Positions 1 to 9,337 of a DNA stretch of 64,000 bases are shown here, piece by piece. Made by a program: the position numbers and the translations under genes. The notes under the pieces are model-generated. The model did not search any database. It was not told the DNA's origin and was given only the letters and a program-made list of their open reading frames with translations. The stretch's first letter is position 1. Each line of letters begins with the position of its first letter. The DNA lies in assembly GCA_902789735.1 (NCBI GenBank), contig CADAOZ010000005.1, positions 82,628-146,627 on the forward strand, in the 5' to 3' direction. The stretch is from an uncultured Lachnospiraceae bacterium (GTDB lineage Bacteria > Bacillota > Clostridia > Lachnospirales > Lachnospiraceae).

Positions 1-645
1 CTCCAGGCGGAGCACAAAGGGAAAGCGGTCACAGTCCACGCACAGGGGAAAATCCGCCTGCGGAAAGGCGGTCTGCCTGGGATCAAAGAATTTGGCCCCG
101 TCCGTTTCCCGCAGGGCGTCCGCCAGGGGCTGCACGTCCAGGGGCTGTCCTTCCAGAATGCTGCGGATGTAGCGGGCACAGAGCATGTCTTCGCCGGCTG
201 TCCGCACGCCCGCGTTGCCCATCCCCACCAGTGAGACCCGTTCCGGGTTCCGCCGGCGGATATAGGCGGCAATGGCGGCGGCGTTGACCAGTCCGCCGGC
301 AATGATCTCATCGGCTCCCGCCGCGTTGACGATCCCCTGGGTCCCCGCGCTGGTGGAATGGATAATGGTCCTGCCGGTCAGGTCCAGGCCTGCGGCTTCC
401 GCGGGAGAATTGCCGTGATCAAAACCCGGTACAATAGCCCCTCCCCTTTCTCCGAACAGAAGGAGGGAAGGATCCTCCGCCTTCATGGCAAAAGCATCCT
501 CCAGGCTGCCGGTCGGGTAAATGGCCCGGGCGCCGCCGGCGAACAGATAACATTCCAGGGTAAAGGCCCGGAATACATCAATGATCACAGTAAGCCCCCG
601 GGCTGCCCGGGCGCCTTCAATCAGTTCCAGAATCTGAATCTCCAT
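1..645 (-). CDS. ComB-like 2-phosphosulfolactate phosphatase family protein (C-terminus cut by window edge)
   Basis: The 215 codons seen run open to base 1, so the C-terminus lies outside the window. ComB family proteins hydrolyse 2-phosphosulfolactate in coenzyme M synthesis in methanogens; in Firmicutes without coenzyme M the substrate is unknown. Family features visible are the IIDVFRAFT segment (residues 21-29), GERGGAIVPGFDHGNSP (65-81) and an HSTSAGTQG stretch (96-104) where the family usually has a T-N-G-T type motif. A GAGG ribosome binding site lies 7 bases before the ATG. The next gene on the same strand starts at 2267 and ends 146 bases upstream, so the two could share a transcript. 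Family membership is fairly sure; the reaction in this organism is not. Confidence 0.8.
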   Translation of the reverse strand, partial: MEIQILELIEGARAARGLTVIIDVFRAFTLECYLFAGGARAIYPTGSLEDAFAMKAEDPSLLLFGERGGAIVPGFDHGNSPAEAAGLDLTGRTIIHSTSAGTQGIVNAAGADEIIAGGLVNAAAIAAYIRRRNPERVSLVGMGNAGVRTAGEDMLCARYIRSILEGQPLDVQPLADALRETDGAKFFDPRQTAFPQADFPLCVDCDRFPFVLRLE

Positions 646-791
646 ACAGTTACCTCACACCAAAATAAGCGCCAAAAAATCTCCGGCGGCCGCGCATATC
701 AACAGGATCCTCATTATATTTGCTCTGAATGCCGGCCGGACAGCTTTCGCCGCCCTCATCCCTGAACCGGAGAAATTATCATTATGAAATT

Positions 792-2267
792 TTACAGGTC
801 TTTCTCGTAGACGGGGCTGCAGGTCAGGTGGATGCCCAGTTTCCTGTAGATGGTCTCGTCCACGGGCGACAGGATCACGCTGGAGTGGGCTTCCGCTCCC
901 CGCAGATCCGGAATATGCTCCAGGGCCAGGGCCGCGTGTGGATTGCCTGCCGCGGAGCTGGACAGAGCGATCAGCATCTCATCGCTGTGCAGCCTGGGGT
1001 TGTGGCTGCCCAGATATTTGATCTTGAGGACCTGGATGGGCTCCAGAGCCGCAGCGGAGACCAGCTTCTCGTCGGGATCGATACCGGCGCATTCCTTGAT
1101 GGCGTTCATCAGGGTGGCGGACGCGGCGCCGAACAGATCGGAGGTCCTTCCGGTGACCAGCCGGCCGTCCCGCAGTTCGATGGCGCCGGCCGGATGACCG
1201 GTCAGCTCCTGACGGGTCAGGGCCGCGGAATAAACTTTGCGCTGCTCCGGCTCAAGACCAGCCTGTTTGAGCAGCAGCTCCATGCGGAAGAGTTCCGCCC
1301 GTGGAGCGTTGCCCTTTTTGACATCGCAGGCCGTATGATAATAGCGGCGCAGGATCTCCTGTTTGGCCGCCTCCCGGCATACCTCGTCATCGCTGATGGC
1401 GAAGCCTACCATATTGACGCCCATATCGGTGGGGGAACGGTAGGGGCTCTCGCCCAGGATGCCTTCGAACATGGCAGACAGCACCGGGAAGATCTCCACA
1501 TCACGGTTATAGTTGATGGTGGTCTCGCCGTAGGCTTCCATATGGAAGGGATCGATCATGTTGATATCGTCCAGGTCTGCTGTCGCCGCCTCGTAAGCGA
1601 TATTGACAGGGTGGCGCAGGGGCAGGTTCCATACAGGGAAGGTCTCGAACTTGGCGTATCCGGCCTTGACGCCCCGTTTATTCTCATGATAGAGCTGGGA
1701 CAGGCAGGTAGCCATTTTGCCGCTGCCGGGACCGGGGGCCGTGACGACGACCAGGTCGCGGCTGGTCTCTATATAGTCATTGCGTCCAAATCCCTGGTCG
1801 CTGAGGATGTGGCTGACATTCTCCGGGTAGCCGTCAATGATATAGTGCAGATAGGAACGGATGCCCAGGGTACTCAGCTTCTGGCGGAATTTATCGGCCG
1901 CGCTCTGGCCCGTATACTGGGTGATCACGACGCTGGAGACGAAAAAGCCTCTGGTCTCCAGGGCGTTCTTGAGGCGCAGGACATCTACGTCATAGGTGAT
2001 GCCCAGGTCGCCGCGGATCTTGTTCTGTTCTATGGCCGAAGCGTTAATGACGATCACGATCTCGGCCTGATCCTTGAGCTGCTCCAGCATCTTCAGCTTG
2101 TTGTCCGGCGCGAATCCGGGCAGGACACGGGAGGCGTGATAATCATCGAACAGCTTACCTCCGAATTCCAGGTACAGCTTGCCGAATTGGGACACCCTCT
2201 CCTTAATGTGCTTGGACTGAAGGCTGAGATATTTGTCGGAATCAAATCCTATAGCAGTAGATGACAT
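792..2267 (-). CDS. DUF1846 domain-containing protein
   Basis: This 491-residue protein has the full length and sequence character of the DUF1846 family, common in Firmicutes and of unknown function. It opens with [18 protein letters not shown], has an [20 protein letters not shown] segment near residue 70-90, and a glycine-rich [18 protein letters not shown] loop near residues 175-190 that looks like a nucleotide- or phosphate-binding turn. No signal peptide or membrane segment is seen, so it is probably cytosolic. An AGGAAGA-type site precedes the ATG and a TGCTATAAT extended -10 lies about 65 bases upstream. The loop suggests phosphate binding, but that is inference only. Confidence 0.85.
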   Translation of the reverse strand: MSSTAIGFDSDKYLSLQSKHIKERVSQFGKLYLEFGGKLFDDYHASRVLPGFAPDNKLKMLEQLKDQAEIVIVINASAIEQNKIRGDLGITYDVDVLRLKNALETRGFFVSSVVITQYTGQSAADKFRQKLSTLGIRSYLHYIIDGYPENVSHILSDQGFGRNDYIETSRDLVVVTAPGPGSGKMATCLSQLYHENKRGVKAGYAKFETFPVWNLPLRHPVNIAYEAATADLDDINMIDPFHMEAYGETTINYNRDVEIFPVLSAMFEGILGESPYRSPTDMGVNMVGFAISDDEVCREAAKQEILRRYYHTACDVKKGNAPRAELFRMELLLKQAGLEPEQRKVYSAALTRQELTGHPAGAIELRDGRLVTGRTSDLFGAASATLMNAIKECAGIDPDEKLVSAAALEPIQVLKIKYLGSHNPRLHSDEMLIALSSSAAGNPHAALALEHIPDLRGAEAHSSVILSPVDETIYRKLGIHLTCSPVYEKDL

Positions 2268-2331
2268 ATTCTTCCTCCATGATCATATCGGTCCGGCAGG
2301 CAGCCTGCCTCTTTTTAAAAACACAAAATTC

Positions 2332-2340
2332 ATTATAGCA
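2332..2340 (-). promoter_or_regulatory. Extended -10 promoter element for the DUF1846 gene
   Basis: On the minus strand the sequence reads TGCTATAAT, a consensus -10 with the TGn extension. It lies about 65 bases before the DUF1846 start codon. No good -35 hexamer is seen 17 bases upstream, as expected for an extended -10 promoter. Confidence 0.5.
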
Positions 2341-2402
2341 GAAAACTGTCCTGTTTACCTGCTTATTTCATGAATTTGGAAAATATGCCCGAAAGAAACC
2401 CC

Positions 2403-2454
2403 AAAAGAAAGCGGCCACGCGGGAGCTCCGCTCCCGCATGACCGCTGCCGCTTT
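2403..2454 (-). terminator. Intrinsic terminator after the HPr-like gene
   Basis: Read on the minus strand, a GC-rich hairpin with an inner stem GCGGGAGC/GCTCCCGC and outer GCGGC/GCCGC arms is followed by TTTCTTTT. It begins 14 bases past the stop codon of the HPr-like gene, and separates it from the DUF1846 promoter. Confidence 0.7.
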
Positions 2455-2467
2455 CGTATATGAGTCT

Positions 2468-2701
2468 TCAGCCTGCCATCATGTATCTGACAAGTCTGGC
2501 CGCGTCTTCCTCGGATGCCGCTTCTACTTCCATTCTGCGGATCCTGCCGCCGGCCACCAGATTGGCCATTTCCGCGAACTGGCCCGCATAGGTCTTCAGA
2601 TCATAATGTCTGCCCTCGGGAGAGACCGCGTCCACAGCGCCTTCGCAGCTGTTCACTACTTCGATGAATCTGTCAAAATTTCTAATATTATAAAATGTCA
2701 T
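2468..2701 (-). CDS. HPr-like fold small protein lacking the phosphocarrier histidine
   Basis: A 77-residue protein, MTFYNIRNFDRFIEVV at its start, with the length and pattern of the HPr phosphocarrier fold: an early strand and helix, a middle segment YDLKTYAGQFAEMANLV matching the family's N-L-K-S-I-M-G-type helix, and a late AASEEDAARLVRYM helix. The active-site histidine expected near residue 15 is absent; VNSCEG stands there, so it cannot be a normal PTS phosphocarrier. AGAGGTATTGTT precedes the ATG. It has its own terminator downstream and lies after the NSS transporter gene. Small HPr-like proteins of this kind are frequent in Lachnospiraceae and have no firm role. The fold call is from pattern similarity alone. 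Confidence 0.65.
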   Translation of the reverse strand: MTFYNIRNFDRFIEVVNSCEGAVDAVSPEGRHYDLKTYAGQFAEMANLVAGGRIRRMEVEAASEEDAARLVRYMMAG

Positions 2702-2869
2702 AACAATACCTCTTTTCGCGCGGCGTGCTTCTTCTTTCTTCTTCTCTTTCGCGCGACGCCTTTCTTTAATTTCGTTTACAAGAGGTATTCTACACTTTCT
2801 CCGCCGGAAGACAAGGACATTTCCCCACGAAAAACAGCCAAATCCTGCGCGGGTTCCGGGCCTGCCGCG

Positions 2870-4264
2870 TCAGACACTGACGATGCCCAGCACGGTCAGG
2901 ACGGAAGTGATCAGGATAATGATGATAAAAATCGGGCACAGATAGCGGATCATGAAATTAAAGACCCTTTTCCTCTTAAAGGGCATGCCATCCAGTTCGA
3001 CCTCCTCCGCGATCCGCTTAAAACCGATGACCCGGATCACCAGCAGGCAGGTGGCCAGGGCGCCCAGCGGCATCATCAGGGAATTGGTGATGAAATCAAA
3101 GAAATCCAGAAACTGCATGCCGATCAGGGTCACGCCCGCCAGAGGCCCGTAGCCCAGGGAAGACAGGGTACCGAGGACCAGCATGATCACGGCCATCAGG
3201 GTCGCCGCCGGGATCCGTCCCAGGTGCAGCTCGTCTTCAAAGGTGGAAACGGCGCTCTCGGCCAGGGCGATGGCACTGGTCAGGGCCGCGAAAAAGACCA
3301 GGACAAAGAACATGATGCCGACAGGGGTACCGAAGTCCAGACTGGCAAAGACCTTGGGTATGGTTATGAACATCAGGGAAGGGCCTGCTCCCAGGGTCTC
3401 CGGATCGCCGCCGGAAAAGGCGAATACGGCAGGAATGACCATCAGGGCTGCCATAAAGGCAATGCCTGTATCAAAGATCTCGACCTGCTCAGTGGCGTTT
3501 TCCACCGAAACATCATCCTTCATATAGGAACCGAAGGTAATCAGGATACCCATGGCGATGGACAGGGAGAAGAACATCTGCTCCATGGCCGAGACCACGG
3601 TCATCCAGGAAAAGTTGGCAAAGTTGGGGATGAGCAGGTATTTGACGCCCTGCATGGCTCCCGGCCTGGTGCAGGAATAGACCGCTACGATCACGGCCAG
3701 CACGACCAGGACCGGCATCATGAATTTGGAGACCCGCTCAATACCATTGCGGACGCCCAGATAAATGATGACCAGGACAGCGCCGGCAAAAATCAGGAAA
3801 AAGAGTTCTGTCTGCAGGCCGTTGCTGATGAAATCACTGAAGTAGCCGTCCTGGGCCATGGCCTCGGTCTGACCGGTAAAATAGCCCACCATATATTTGA
3901 CGACCCAGCCGCCGATGGTGGAATAATAGGGCACGATCAGCATGGGAACGACGGCGTTGATCCAGCCGCCCAGCTTCAGGGTGAACCTGTGGCCGAAAAA
4001 GCTGAACGCCCCCACCGGGCTTTTCTTTGTCATGCGTCCGATGGCTGTCTCCGCCATGATCATGGAATAGCCGAAGGTCATGGCCAGAATGATATAGACC
4101 AGCAGGAAGATCCCCCCGCCGTATTTGGCGGCCAGATAGGGAAATCTCCAGATATTGCCCAGTCCTACCGAAGCCCCCGCGGCCGACAGGACGAATCCCA
4201 GCCTGCCGGAAAAGCTGCTTCTTTCTTTTTTGTTCGAATTGTCTTGTCCGTTTGAAGTACTCAT
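2870..4264 (-). CDS. Sodium-dependent transporter, NSS (SNF) family
   Basis: A 464-residue membrane protein of the neurotransmitter:sodium symporter family. The hallmark first membrane segment GASVGLGNIWRFPYL is at residues 30-44, and about eleven to twelve hydrophobic segments follow, the usual bacterial number. Family members take up amino acids or related solutes with sodium at the cytoplasmic membrane; the substrate cannot be read from sequence. I chose the ATG at 4264 because it is followed by a polar STSNGQDNSNKKERSS tail and preceded by AAGGGGAAG; an upstream in-frame ATG at 4390 would add 42 residues of low-complexity charged sequence without a site. The ROK regulator lies just upstream on the same strand and may control it. 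Confidence 0.9.
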   Translation of the reverse strand: MSTSNGQDNSNKKERSSFSGRLGFVLSAAGASVGLGNIWRFPYLAAKYGGGIFLLVYIILAMTFGYSMIMAETAIGRMTKKSPVGAFSFFGHRFTLKLGGWINAVVPMLIVPYYSTIGGWVVKYMVGYFTGQTEAMAQDGYFSDFISNGLQTELFFLIFAGAVLVIIYLGVRNGIERVSKFMMPVLVVLAVIVAVYSCTRPGAMQGVKYLLIPNFANFSWMTVVSAMEQMFFSLSIAMGILITFGSYMKDDVSVENATEQVEIFDTGIAFMAALMVIPAVFAFSGGDPETLGAGPSLMFITIPKVFASLDFGTPVGIMFFVLVFFAALTSAIALAESAVSTFEDELHLGRIPAATLMAVIMLVLGTLSSLGYGPLAGVTLIGMQFLDFFDFITNSLMMPLGALATCLLVIRVIGFKRIAEEVELDGMPFKRKRVFNFMIRYLCPIFIIIILITSVLTVLGIVSV

Positions 4265-4515
4265 TTTTCTTCCCCTTTTTTCAGACCACCTGCCGGCCCC
4301 TTCCCGGCGGATCCGGTCTTTGTGTTTTTGATTCTTCCGGCCTCTCTGTTCTCCTCCCGCAGGCGGCCGTGCAATATCCGCCTGTCCCATGGGACAAACG
4401 GTTTAAAAGAATCGCATGCTACACAGTATAGCACATTTTAGCAAAAATAGAGACAGGAAGCCTGACAATCCACCAGGTTCCCTGTCTCAAAATTCTTCCT
4501 TCTCTGTTTTCCGCA

Positions 4516-5646
4516 TCAGGCCTGTTCCAGTAATGTGCCGATAAAAGCATCCAGGGCCAGATTGGCGGCGCCTGCCGTAAAGGCATTGCGGGGCCTGCAG
4601 GCCAGGACATAATCAATGTCCCGCTGGAAGAGGTCATATCCGGTCATCTTATTGATCAGCTCCTCCAGATGGGGCTCCATATAACGCCCGACCTCTCCGC
4701 CGATGATGATATTCATATCCAGAGCCATCCGCAGGTTGGTCAGCAGGACGGCCAGATCATTCAGATACGTGTCCCAGACCCTGCTGCAGTCCGGATCACC
4801 GGCCTCCAGCTTCTCAAAGAACAGGGACATCTGTTCCTTCCGGGTCAGTTCCGGCATCTGCAGGGTATTCCGCAGCAGCATGGAGGAAAGATACGGATCC
4901 GCGCATCCCTTCTTGCCGCAGTAGCATCTGCGGCCGCCGGGAACCAGGATCATGTGTCCGATTTCGCCTGCCTGCCGGGTATCTCCGATGAAAATCCTGC
5001 CGTTCACCATGATGGAGCCGCCTACGGAAGTGCTCAGGGAGACATATAGATAGCTGTCCCTGCCGGGCGCCAGCTCGGACCGGCAGCCGCAGTTGGCGTC
5101 ATTGGCAATGGTCAGAGGCCAGGGGATAAATCTGCGGAAACGGTCTGTCGACATGTGGGAAAGTCCGAAAATATGGGAACGGATGACTTCGTTCCCGTCC
5201 TCGTCTATAATGCCCGGAAAAGAGATCCCCACGCCCAGAATCTTATCTCCGGGAATCCCGCACCGGTCCACAAAGTTCCGCAGACGGCTGCCCAGTTCCC
5301 GGTACCAGTCCAACGTATCCGAAAAGATCATTTCCTCCCGCACATTCTCCAGGATTTCTCCCTGCAGGTCTGTCAGCGCCATACTGACATGGTGGACCGC
5401 TACGTTGATCCCGACCGCGTAGGCGGCATCCGTTTTCAGACGGATCCGTCTGGCCCTGCGGCCGCCGGTCGACTGTTCACTGCCGCACTCCTCCAGGATC
5501 CCGTTCTGGACCATAAGATTCACATTGTTGATGACGGTGGGCATACTCAGGCCCAGTTCCGCTGCTATGTCCGCCCGGGTCATCTCCACCCGGCCCCGCA
5601 GCAGCTGCAGTATATCTGTCTGGCTTTGCCGTTTATCCAGTGCCAT
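4516..5646 (-). CDS. ROK family transcriptional regulator (NagC/XylR type)
   Basis: A 376-residue protein with an N-terminal winged helix-turn-helix (residues 8-60; TRADIAAELGLSMPTVINNVN) joined to a ROK sugar-kinase-like domain. The ROK part shows VGISFPGIIDEDG, an IANDANC segment in the sugar/nucleotide cleft, and a zinc-type cluster CYCGKKGC. The residue after the cluster is A-D rather than the usual leucine-glutamate, suggesting a regulatory rather than kinase role. ROK regulators normally repress sugar genes and respond to a sugar or sugar phosphate. It sits between the NSS transporter and a PRD regulator; its target is unknown. Two TTTTCTAAA copies (5681-5689 and 5739-5747) in the 105-base gap before it could be its operator. 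Confidence 0.88.
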   Translation of the reverse strand: MALDKRQSQTDILQLLRGRVEMTRADIAAELGLSMPTVINNVNLMVQNGILEECGSEQSTGGRRARRIRLKTDAAYAVGINVAVHHVSMALTDLQGEILENVREEMIFSDTLDWYRELGSRLRNFVDRCGIPGDKILGVGISFPGIIDEDGNEVIRSHIFGLSHMSTDRFRRFIPWPLTIANDANCGCRSELAPGRDSYLYVSLSTSVGGSIMVNGRIFIGDTRQAGEIGHMILVPGGRRCYCGKKGCADPYLSSMLLRNTLQMPELTRKEQMSLFFEKLEAGDPDCSRVWDTYLNDLAVLLTNLRMALDMNIIIGGEVGRYMEPHLEELINKMTGYDLFQRDIDYVLACRPRNAFTAGAANLALDAFIGTLLEQA

Positions 5647-5680
5647 CTCTATATCCCTTTATCCTTACATTTGAAATAAC

Positions 5681-5747
5681 TTTTCTAAAAGGATTATAGA
5701 ATCTTTTCCGCGCGCTTTCCACTGCAGCACTCTAAAGATTTTCTAAA
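5681..5747. promoter_or_regulatory. Paired TTTTCTAAA repeats upstream of the ROK regulator
   Basis: TTTTCTAAA occurs at 5681-5689 and again at 5739-5747, both on the plus strand and 58 bases apart, in the gap between the ROK gene start and the PRD regulator stop. The surrounding DNA is AT-rich in an otherwise GC-rich region. An autoregulatory operator is plausible but untested. Confidence 0.35.
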
Positions 5748-5751
5748 TTCT

Positions 5752-7155
5752 TTAAGCCGCCGCAGTCTGCCTGCAGGCAGACCGGAGTCCGGCTGTCAGA
5801 TTCTCCCGGTCGATGATCTCATTGATCATGATGACCCTGCCGCCAAATCCCTGCAGGGTTTCGGTGGACAGGACCGCGTCATATCTGTCCGCGGCATCAG
5901 GCCGGCATTCTTCCGGCTCCAGAAACGTCATGCGGGTACTGGAATCCAGCAGGGACTCCAGCTGCAGGCCGAGCAGGCGGCGTACCGCCGGATCCTCCCG
6001 GCAGATGACCGCGATCCGCAGGCCGCGGGTCTCCGGGCCCTCATGGGCCGCCGCCCAGGTCCCGAAATAAACGCCCAGATACTGAAGCTCTGCGTCAGAG
6101 ACCGCAAGACCGGTCCTGTCCGTGACGGCTTCCGCCGCGATTTCCGCCATCCGGCCTGCTGCCGGGTATCTGGCGAACAGATCTGTAACGGGCTTTCCTT
6201 CCGGAGCTATGCCGTAGCGGAGCCTGCGGCACATCTGCATGACATGATACAGGAAGGCCTCTCTGAGGTCTCCCAGGTCCGGCCGGATACCTGCCTGCCG
6301 GTAGATCCGGTCCATGATTTCTTCCGTCAGAGCCTCGCAGTCAGGATCGGGCCTGCCTGTCTCCTGTCTGTCCGCCTCTCCGGGGGTCCGCAGACTGGCT
6401 GCGGCCAGGGCAAGAAATGTCTTTTCATTTTCGGTGAGGGACATGGCTCCCGCCAGTTCCTGCAAAGCACTGCTGCCGTTCCCGGCAGCAAGTTCCGGAT
6501 AACAGCCGGACAGATCTTCTACCGGATGGCCTGTCCTGTTTCTTTCCAGAGCCAGACCCGCGAAACGGCGGAACCAGGCAGCTGCCCTTTTGCTCAGGCC
6601 TGCTTCTCTGCAGTAACGGTCGACACGGGCATCTTCCGACGGCAGAATCAGATGGGGATAGGCTGCCAGCAGGCATCTGCGGATATCAATCTCCCTGCCC
6701 TCCAGGACCAGGCCTCTGCCGCACCTGCCGGTGATCTTCAGATTCCAGGGGGCCAGTTCCCGGCGCAGCCTGGACAGATCCGCCATTAAAGTAGTCCTGC
6801 CGATATAGAGCTCATAGGCGATTTCGTCGGAGATCACCGGCGCCTCTGCCCGGAGCAGGGTCTCGAAAAGGTATCCCATCCGGTCTTCGGGCAGTCCCTG
6901 GTCTGTCTGCGCGGCCATCCGGCTCACGAAGCGGTCCAGACCGGCAGGATCCGTCACGTTCAGGCTGCAGATCCCCTGCTTTCTGCTGACGGAAGCGATT
7001 CCGGCCAGATCTTTTTCCAGTCCGGCCAGGTCATTGCGGATGGTCCTCTCGGTCACTGACAGCTTCTCTGCCATCCCGGAGATCCGGACGCCCTTATGTG
7101 TCCGCAGCATATGCAGCAGTTCCTGTGTTCTTTCCTGTGCTGAATAAGTCTTCAT
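5752..7155 (-). CDS. PRD-containing transcriptional regulator without EIIA domain (MtlR/LicR-like)
   Basis: A 467-residue regulator. The N-terminus has a DeoR/HTH_11-like helix-turn-helix (residues 15-45; GMAEKLSVTERTIRNDLAG), then a second helix region with IGRTTLMADLSRLRREL, two PTS regulation domains (about 170-370) and a C-terminal EIIB-like module starting LRIAVICREDPAVRR. It ends there, so the EIIA domain present in its paralogue at 7418-9337 is missing. PRD histidines in such proteins are phosphorylated by HPr or EII proteins, which ties activity to sugar supply. I chose the ATG at 7155, preceded by GGGGGACGCAGG; a start at 7236 would add 27 arginine-rich residues. AT-rich motifs shared with the sorbitol promoter lie upstream. 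Confidence 0.85.
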   Translation of the reverse strand: MKTYSAQERTQELLHMLRTHKGVRISGMAEKLSVTERTIRNDLAGLEKDLAGIASVSRKQGICSLNVTDPAGLDRFVSRMAAQTDQGLPEDRMGYLFETLLRAEAPVISDEIAYELYIGRTTLMADLSRLRRELAPWNLKITGRCGRGLVLEGREIDIRRCLLAAYPHLILPSEDARVDRYCREAGLSKRAAAWFRRFAGLALERNRTGHPVEDLSGCYPELAAGNGSSALQELAGAMSLTENEKTFLALAAASLRTPGEADRQETGRPDPDCEALTEEIMDRIYRQAGIRPDLGDLREAFLYHVMQMCRRLRYGIAPEGKPVTDLFARYPAAGRMAEIAAEAVTDRTGLAVSDAELQYLGVYFGTWAAAHEGPETRGLRIAVICREDPAVRRLLGLQLESLLDSSTRMTFLEPEECRPDAADRYDAVLSTETLQGFGGRVIMINEIIDRENLTAGLRSACRQTAAA

Positions 7156-7246
7156 CCTGCGTCCCCCGTTCTTCCTGCTTCTTTTTCGGCTGACCGGCTG
7201 GCTGGTGTGCCTGCCGGCCGCAGTCATCCGCGGCACTTATGTTTTT

Positions 7247-7327
7247 ACTTTTATAAAATGTTTTATGTTAGTATACTACAGCAGCGGCCGCTTCCTGTCA
7301 AGGTTAAATCAAATATTTTATAAAAGT
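7247..7327. promoter_or_regulatory. Inverted pair of ACTTTTATAAAAT motifs (candidate operator)
   Basis: ACTTTTATAAAAT is found on the plus strand at 7247-7259 and exactly on the minus strand at 7315-7327, giving a widely spaced inverted pair in the region before the PRD regulator at 5752-7155. Eleven bases of it (ACTTTTATAAA) recur at 13607-13617, in front of the sorbitol operon. This suggests one regulator acts at both sites. Confidence 0.5.
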
Positions 7328-7343
7328 TTTTATAGTTAACGCA

Positions 7344-7381
7344 GAAAGAAACCGCGCTGACCTCTTGTAAGGCCGCGCGGC
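7344..7381 (-). terminator. Intrinsic terminator after the EIIA-containing PRD regulator
   Basis: On the minus strand CCGCGC and GCGCGG arms enclose a CCTT/AGG inner stem, followed by TTTCTTTC. It lies about 36 bases past the stop codon at 7418. Confidence 0.6.
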
Positions 7382-7417
7382 TGCTTATCATAAATGGGGT
7401 ATTAAGTTGTTTCTTTA

Positions 7418-9337
7418 TTAAGTTGCTTCTTTATAAAGTACGTTCAGCAGTGTCTGGAAGGAATCCGCCTCCGCGATCTTACGCAGCAGCTCCGGATCAT
7501 GGGTAATACAGATGATTTCATCATAGACCCGGATCAGCAGGCTGTCATTGGCGTCATCCACCTCCGGCAGGCCCATCATAAAGACGACACTGACCTCCCT
7601 GCCCTTCTGCTGTACCGGCCGTGGAAATACGCCGATTGCCAGAATCAGCTTGTCCGCCGCGTACTGCACATGATGAGGAATGGCTACCTGGTGGTCGAAT
7701 ACCATGGTGCCCCTGGCTTCTCTCTCCGCCAGGCGCTTTCCGAATTCCATATCGACCTGTCCGCTGGCCGCCAGCGAATCTGCCATTATGGAAATTCCCT
7801 CTTCGTAAGACGCTGCCTGGTCCAGTACAAAGAAGCGGCTTTCGTCCAGCAGGCCGGCCATGATGAACCAGTTGTTATCCATCATGGGGACATCGATCTT
7901 ATCCCAGTATTTGGCTTTCTCAATCTTGTGGCGCAGTTCCTGCTCGTTAAAGATTTCCCGGATCCGGATGACCGGACGGCTGCAGGGGACAGACAGTTCC
8001 TCCGTTGTCAGCACAATGCTGAAGGAATCCAGCAGTTCCTCATCTACGGCATCCCCGCTGTACATCTCGATCTCAACACCGCGGTCCAGGATCTTGCGCA
8101 GCTGGACCATGATCAGGCGGCTGGAGATCCGGCCGAAGCTGCTGACGACCGCCACCCGGAATTCTCGGAACTGGTTCATATTGCTCTCCGCCAGATATAC
8201 GCCGAAATAGGTAGTCAGCAGAATCCTTTCCTCCTCCGGTACCGTCAGGCCGGTGGCTTCCGAGATGACTTCCGCCGCGATCCCCGCCATCTGATATGCC
8301 AGGGGAAACTTATGGCGGATCTCATCATCCATGTGATCGGTATCCAGCCGCACCCGGAATCGGAGGCGGTTGAGCATGAACATCATATGGTACTGGAATT
8401 CTTCAGAAAAGCGTTCCATATCCACAGCGATATCCAGCCTGTTCCGGATTTCGTCGAAAATTTTCCGGATAATGGGTTGGACCCTTTCATCCAGTTCAAT
8501 GGCATACATACTGCCCAGGTCCGCCGGTGTACGCATCCCAATAATGGGCATGAAGATAAAGAGTTTTTCTTCTACCGGGATTTCCGTATGCAGGCTTACG
8601 CCGATCCGGTTCATCAGGCTGTCAATATCGGAAAACTCTTTTCGGGCTGTCAGGTTATAATATTTCTCCGGCAGTCTCCCTATGAAATGTCCTGTCAGAA
8701 AGCGGTCCAGGGTGATCGTTACGTACTGACGGAACTGCTTTTTGACATTTTTGCTGAGGGAAGATTTCCTTTCCGCTTCCTCCAGCATGGCAGAGATCTC
8801 CCTGTCCAGAGGATAATCCCGGTAAATCGCCTCATAATTATTCTCCAGCACATATCTGCGGATATCAAATTCATTCCCGTGCAGCAGAAGCCCCTTGCTG
8901 GTCTTGCCTACCACTGTAAGCCCGTAGGAGGATATATCGGAACGCAGCTTTTTCAGATCACCGATCAATGTCGTCCTGCCGATATTCATTTCATAAGCCA
9001 GTTCGTCTGTCAGCAGCGGTTCCGGGGAACGCATCAGCTGGCCGAACACATAATCCATCCGGTTCTGCGGCGTGTTGAACATTCCGTCCGTTTCACTGAT
9101 CCTGACATAGCGGATCCGGAACTGATCATTATCATAGACCCGGAGACTGTATTTGCCCTGTTCTCCGGTGATTACTGCGCAGCCTTCCAGATCAGTATTC
9201 AGCTGTTTGATATCATTACGGATCGTTCGTTCACTGACGCCGAATTTCTGCGCCAGCGCGCTTACTCTCAGTACTGAATTCCGCCGGAATGCCTGCAGAA
9301 TATTGGCTGCCCGGTTATCGCTGAATAAACTCTTCAT
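7418..9337 (-). CDS. BglG/MtlR-type PRD regulator with C-terminal EIIA domain
   Basis: A 639-residue DNA-binding PTS regulator. Order of domains: helix-turn-helix (residues 20-45; SALAQKFGVSERTIRNDIKQ), second HTH-like region with IGRTTLIGDLKKLRSD, PRD1 and PRD2 (about 190-400), an EIIB-like module (FRVAVVSSFGRISSRL), and an EIIA type-2 domain (about 500-639) with its probable phosphorylated histidine in VAIPHHVQ. There is no RNA-binding CAT domain, so it should act on DNA and not as an antiterminator. It follows the sorbitol PTS genes but is separated from them by a terminator and a 340-base region holding its own promoter. Control of the sorbitol operon is the likely job. Confidence 0.88.
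   Translation of the reverse strand: MKSLFSDNRAANILQAFRRNSVLRVSALAQKFGVSERTIRNDIKQLNTDLEGCAVITGEQGKYSLRVYDNDQFRIRYVRISETDGMFNTPQNRMDYVFGQLMRSPEPLLTDELAYEMNIGRTTLIGDLKKLRSDISSYGLTVVGKTSKGLLLHGNEFDIRRYVLENNYEAIYRDYPLDREISAMLEEAERKSSLSKNVKKQFRQYVTITLDRFLTGHFIGRLPEKYYNLTARKEFSDIDSLMNRIGVSLHTEIPVEEKLFIFMPIIGMRTPADLGSMYAIELDERVQPIIRKIFDEIRNRLDIAVDMERFSEEFQYHMMFMLNRLRFRVRLDTDHMDDEIRHKFPLAYQMAGIAAEVISEATGLTVPEEERILLTTYFGVYLAESNMNQFREFRVAVVSSFGRISSRLIMVQLRKILDRGVEIEMYSGDAVDEELLDSFSIVLTTEELSVPCSRPVIRIREIFNEQELRHKIEKAKYWDKIDVPMMDNNWFIMAGLLDESRFFVLDQAASYEEGISIMADSLAASGQVDMEFGKRLAEREARGTMVFDHQVAIPHHVQYAADKLILAIGVFPRPVQQKGREVSVVFMMGLPEVDDANDSLLIRVYDEIICITHDPELLRKIAEADSFQTLLNVLYKEAT

Noticed and set aside
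729..2264. Long plus-strand open frame opposite the DUF1846 gene
   Set aside because: It is the antisense of a conserved gene in GC-rich DNA, has no ribosome binding site and no family match.
2438..4255. 605-codon plus-strand frame opposite the NSS transporter
   Set aside because: Its His/Asp/Gly-rich composition is that of an antisense frame of a membrane protein gene; the minus-strand product is a clear transporter.
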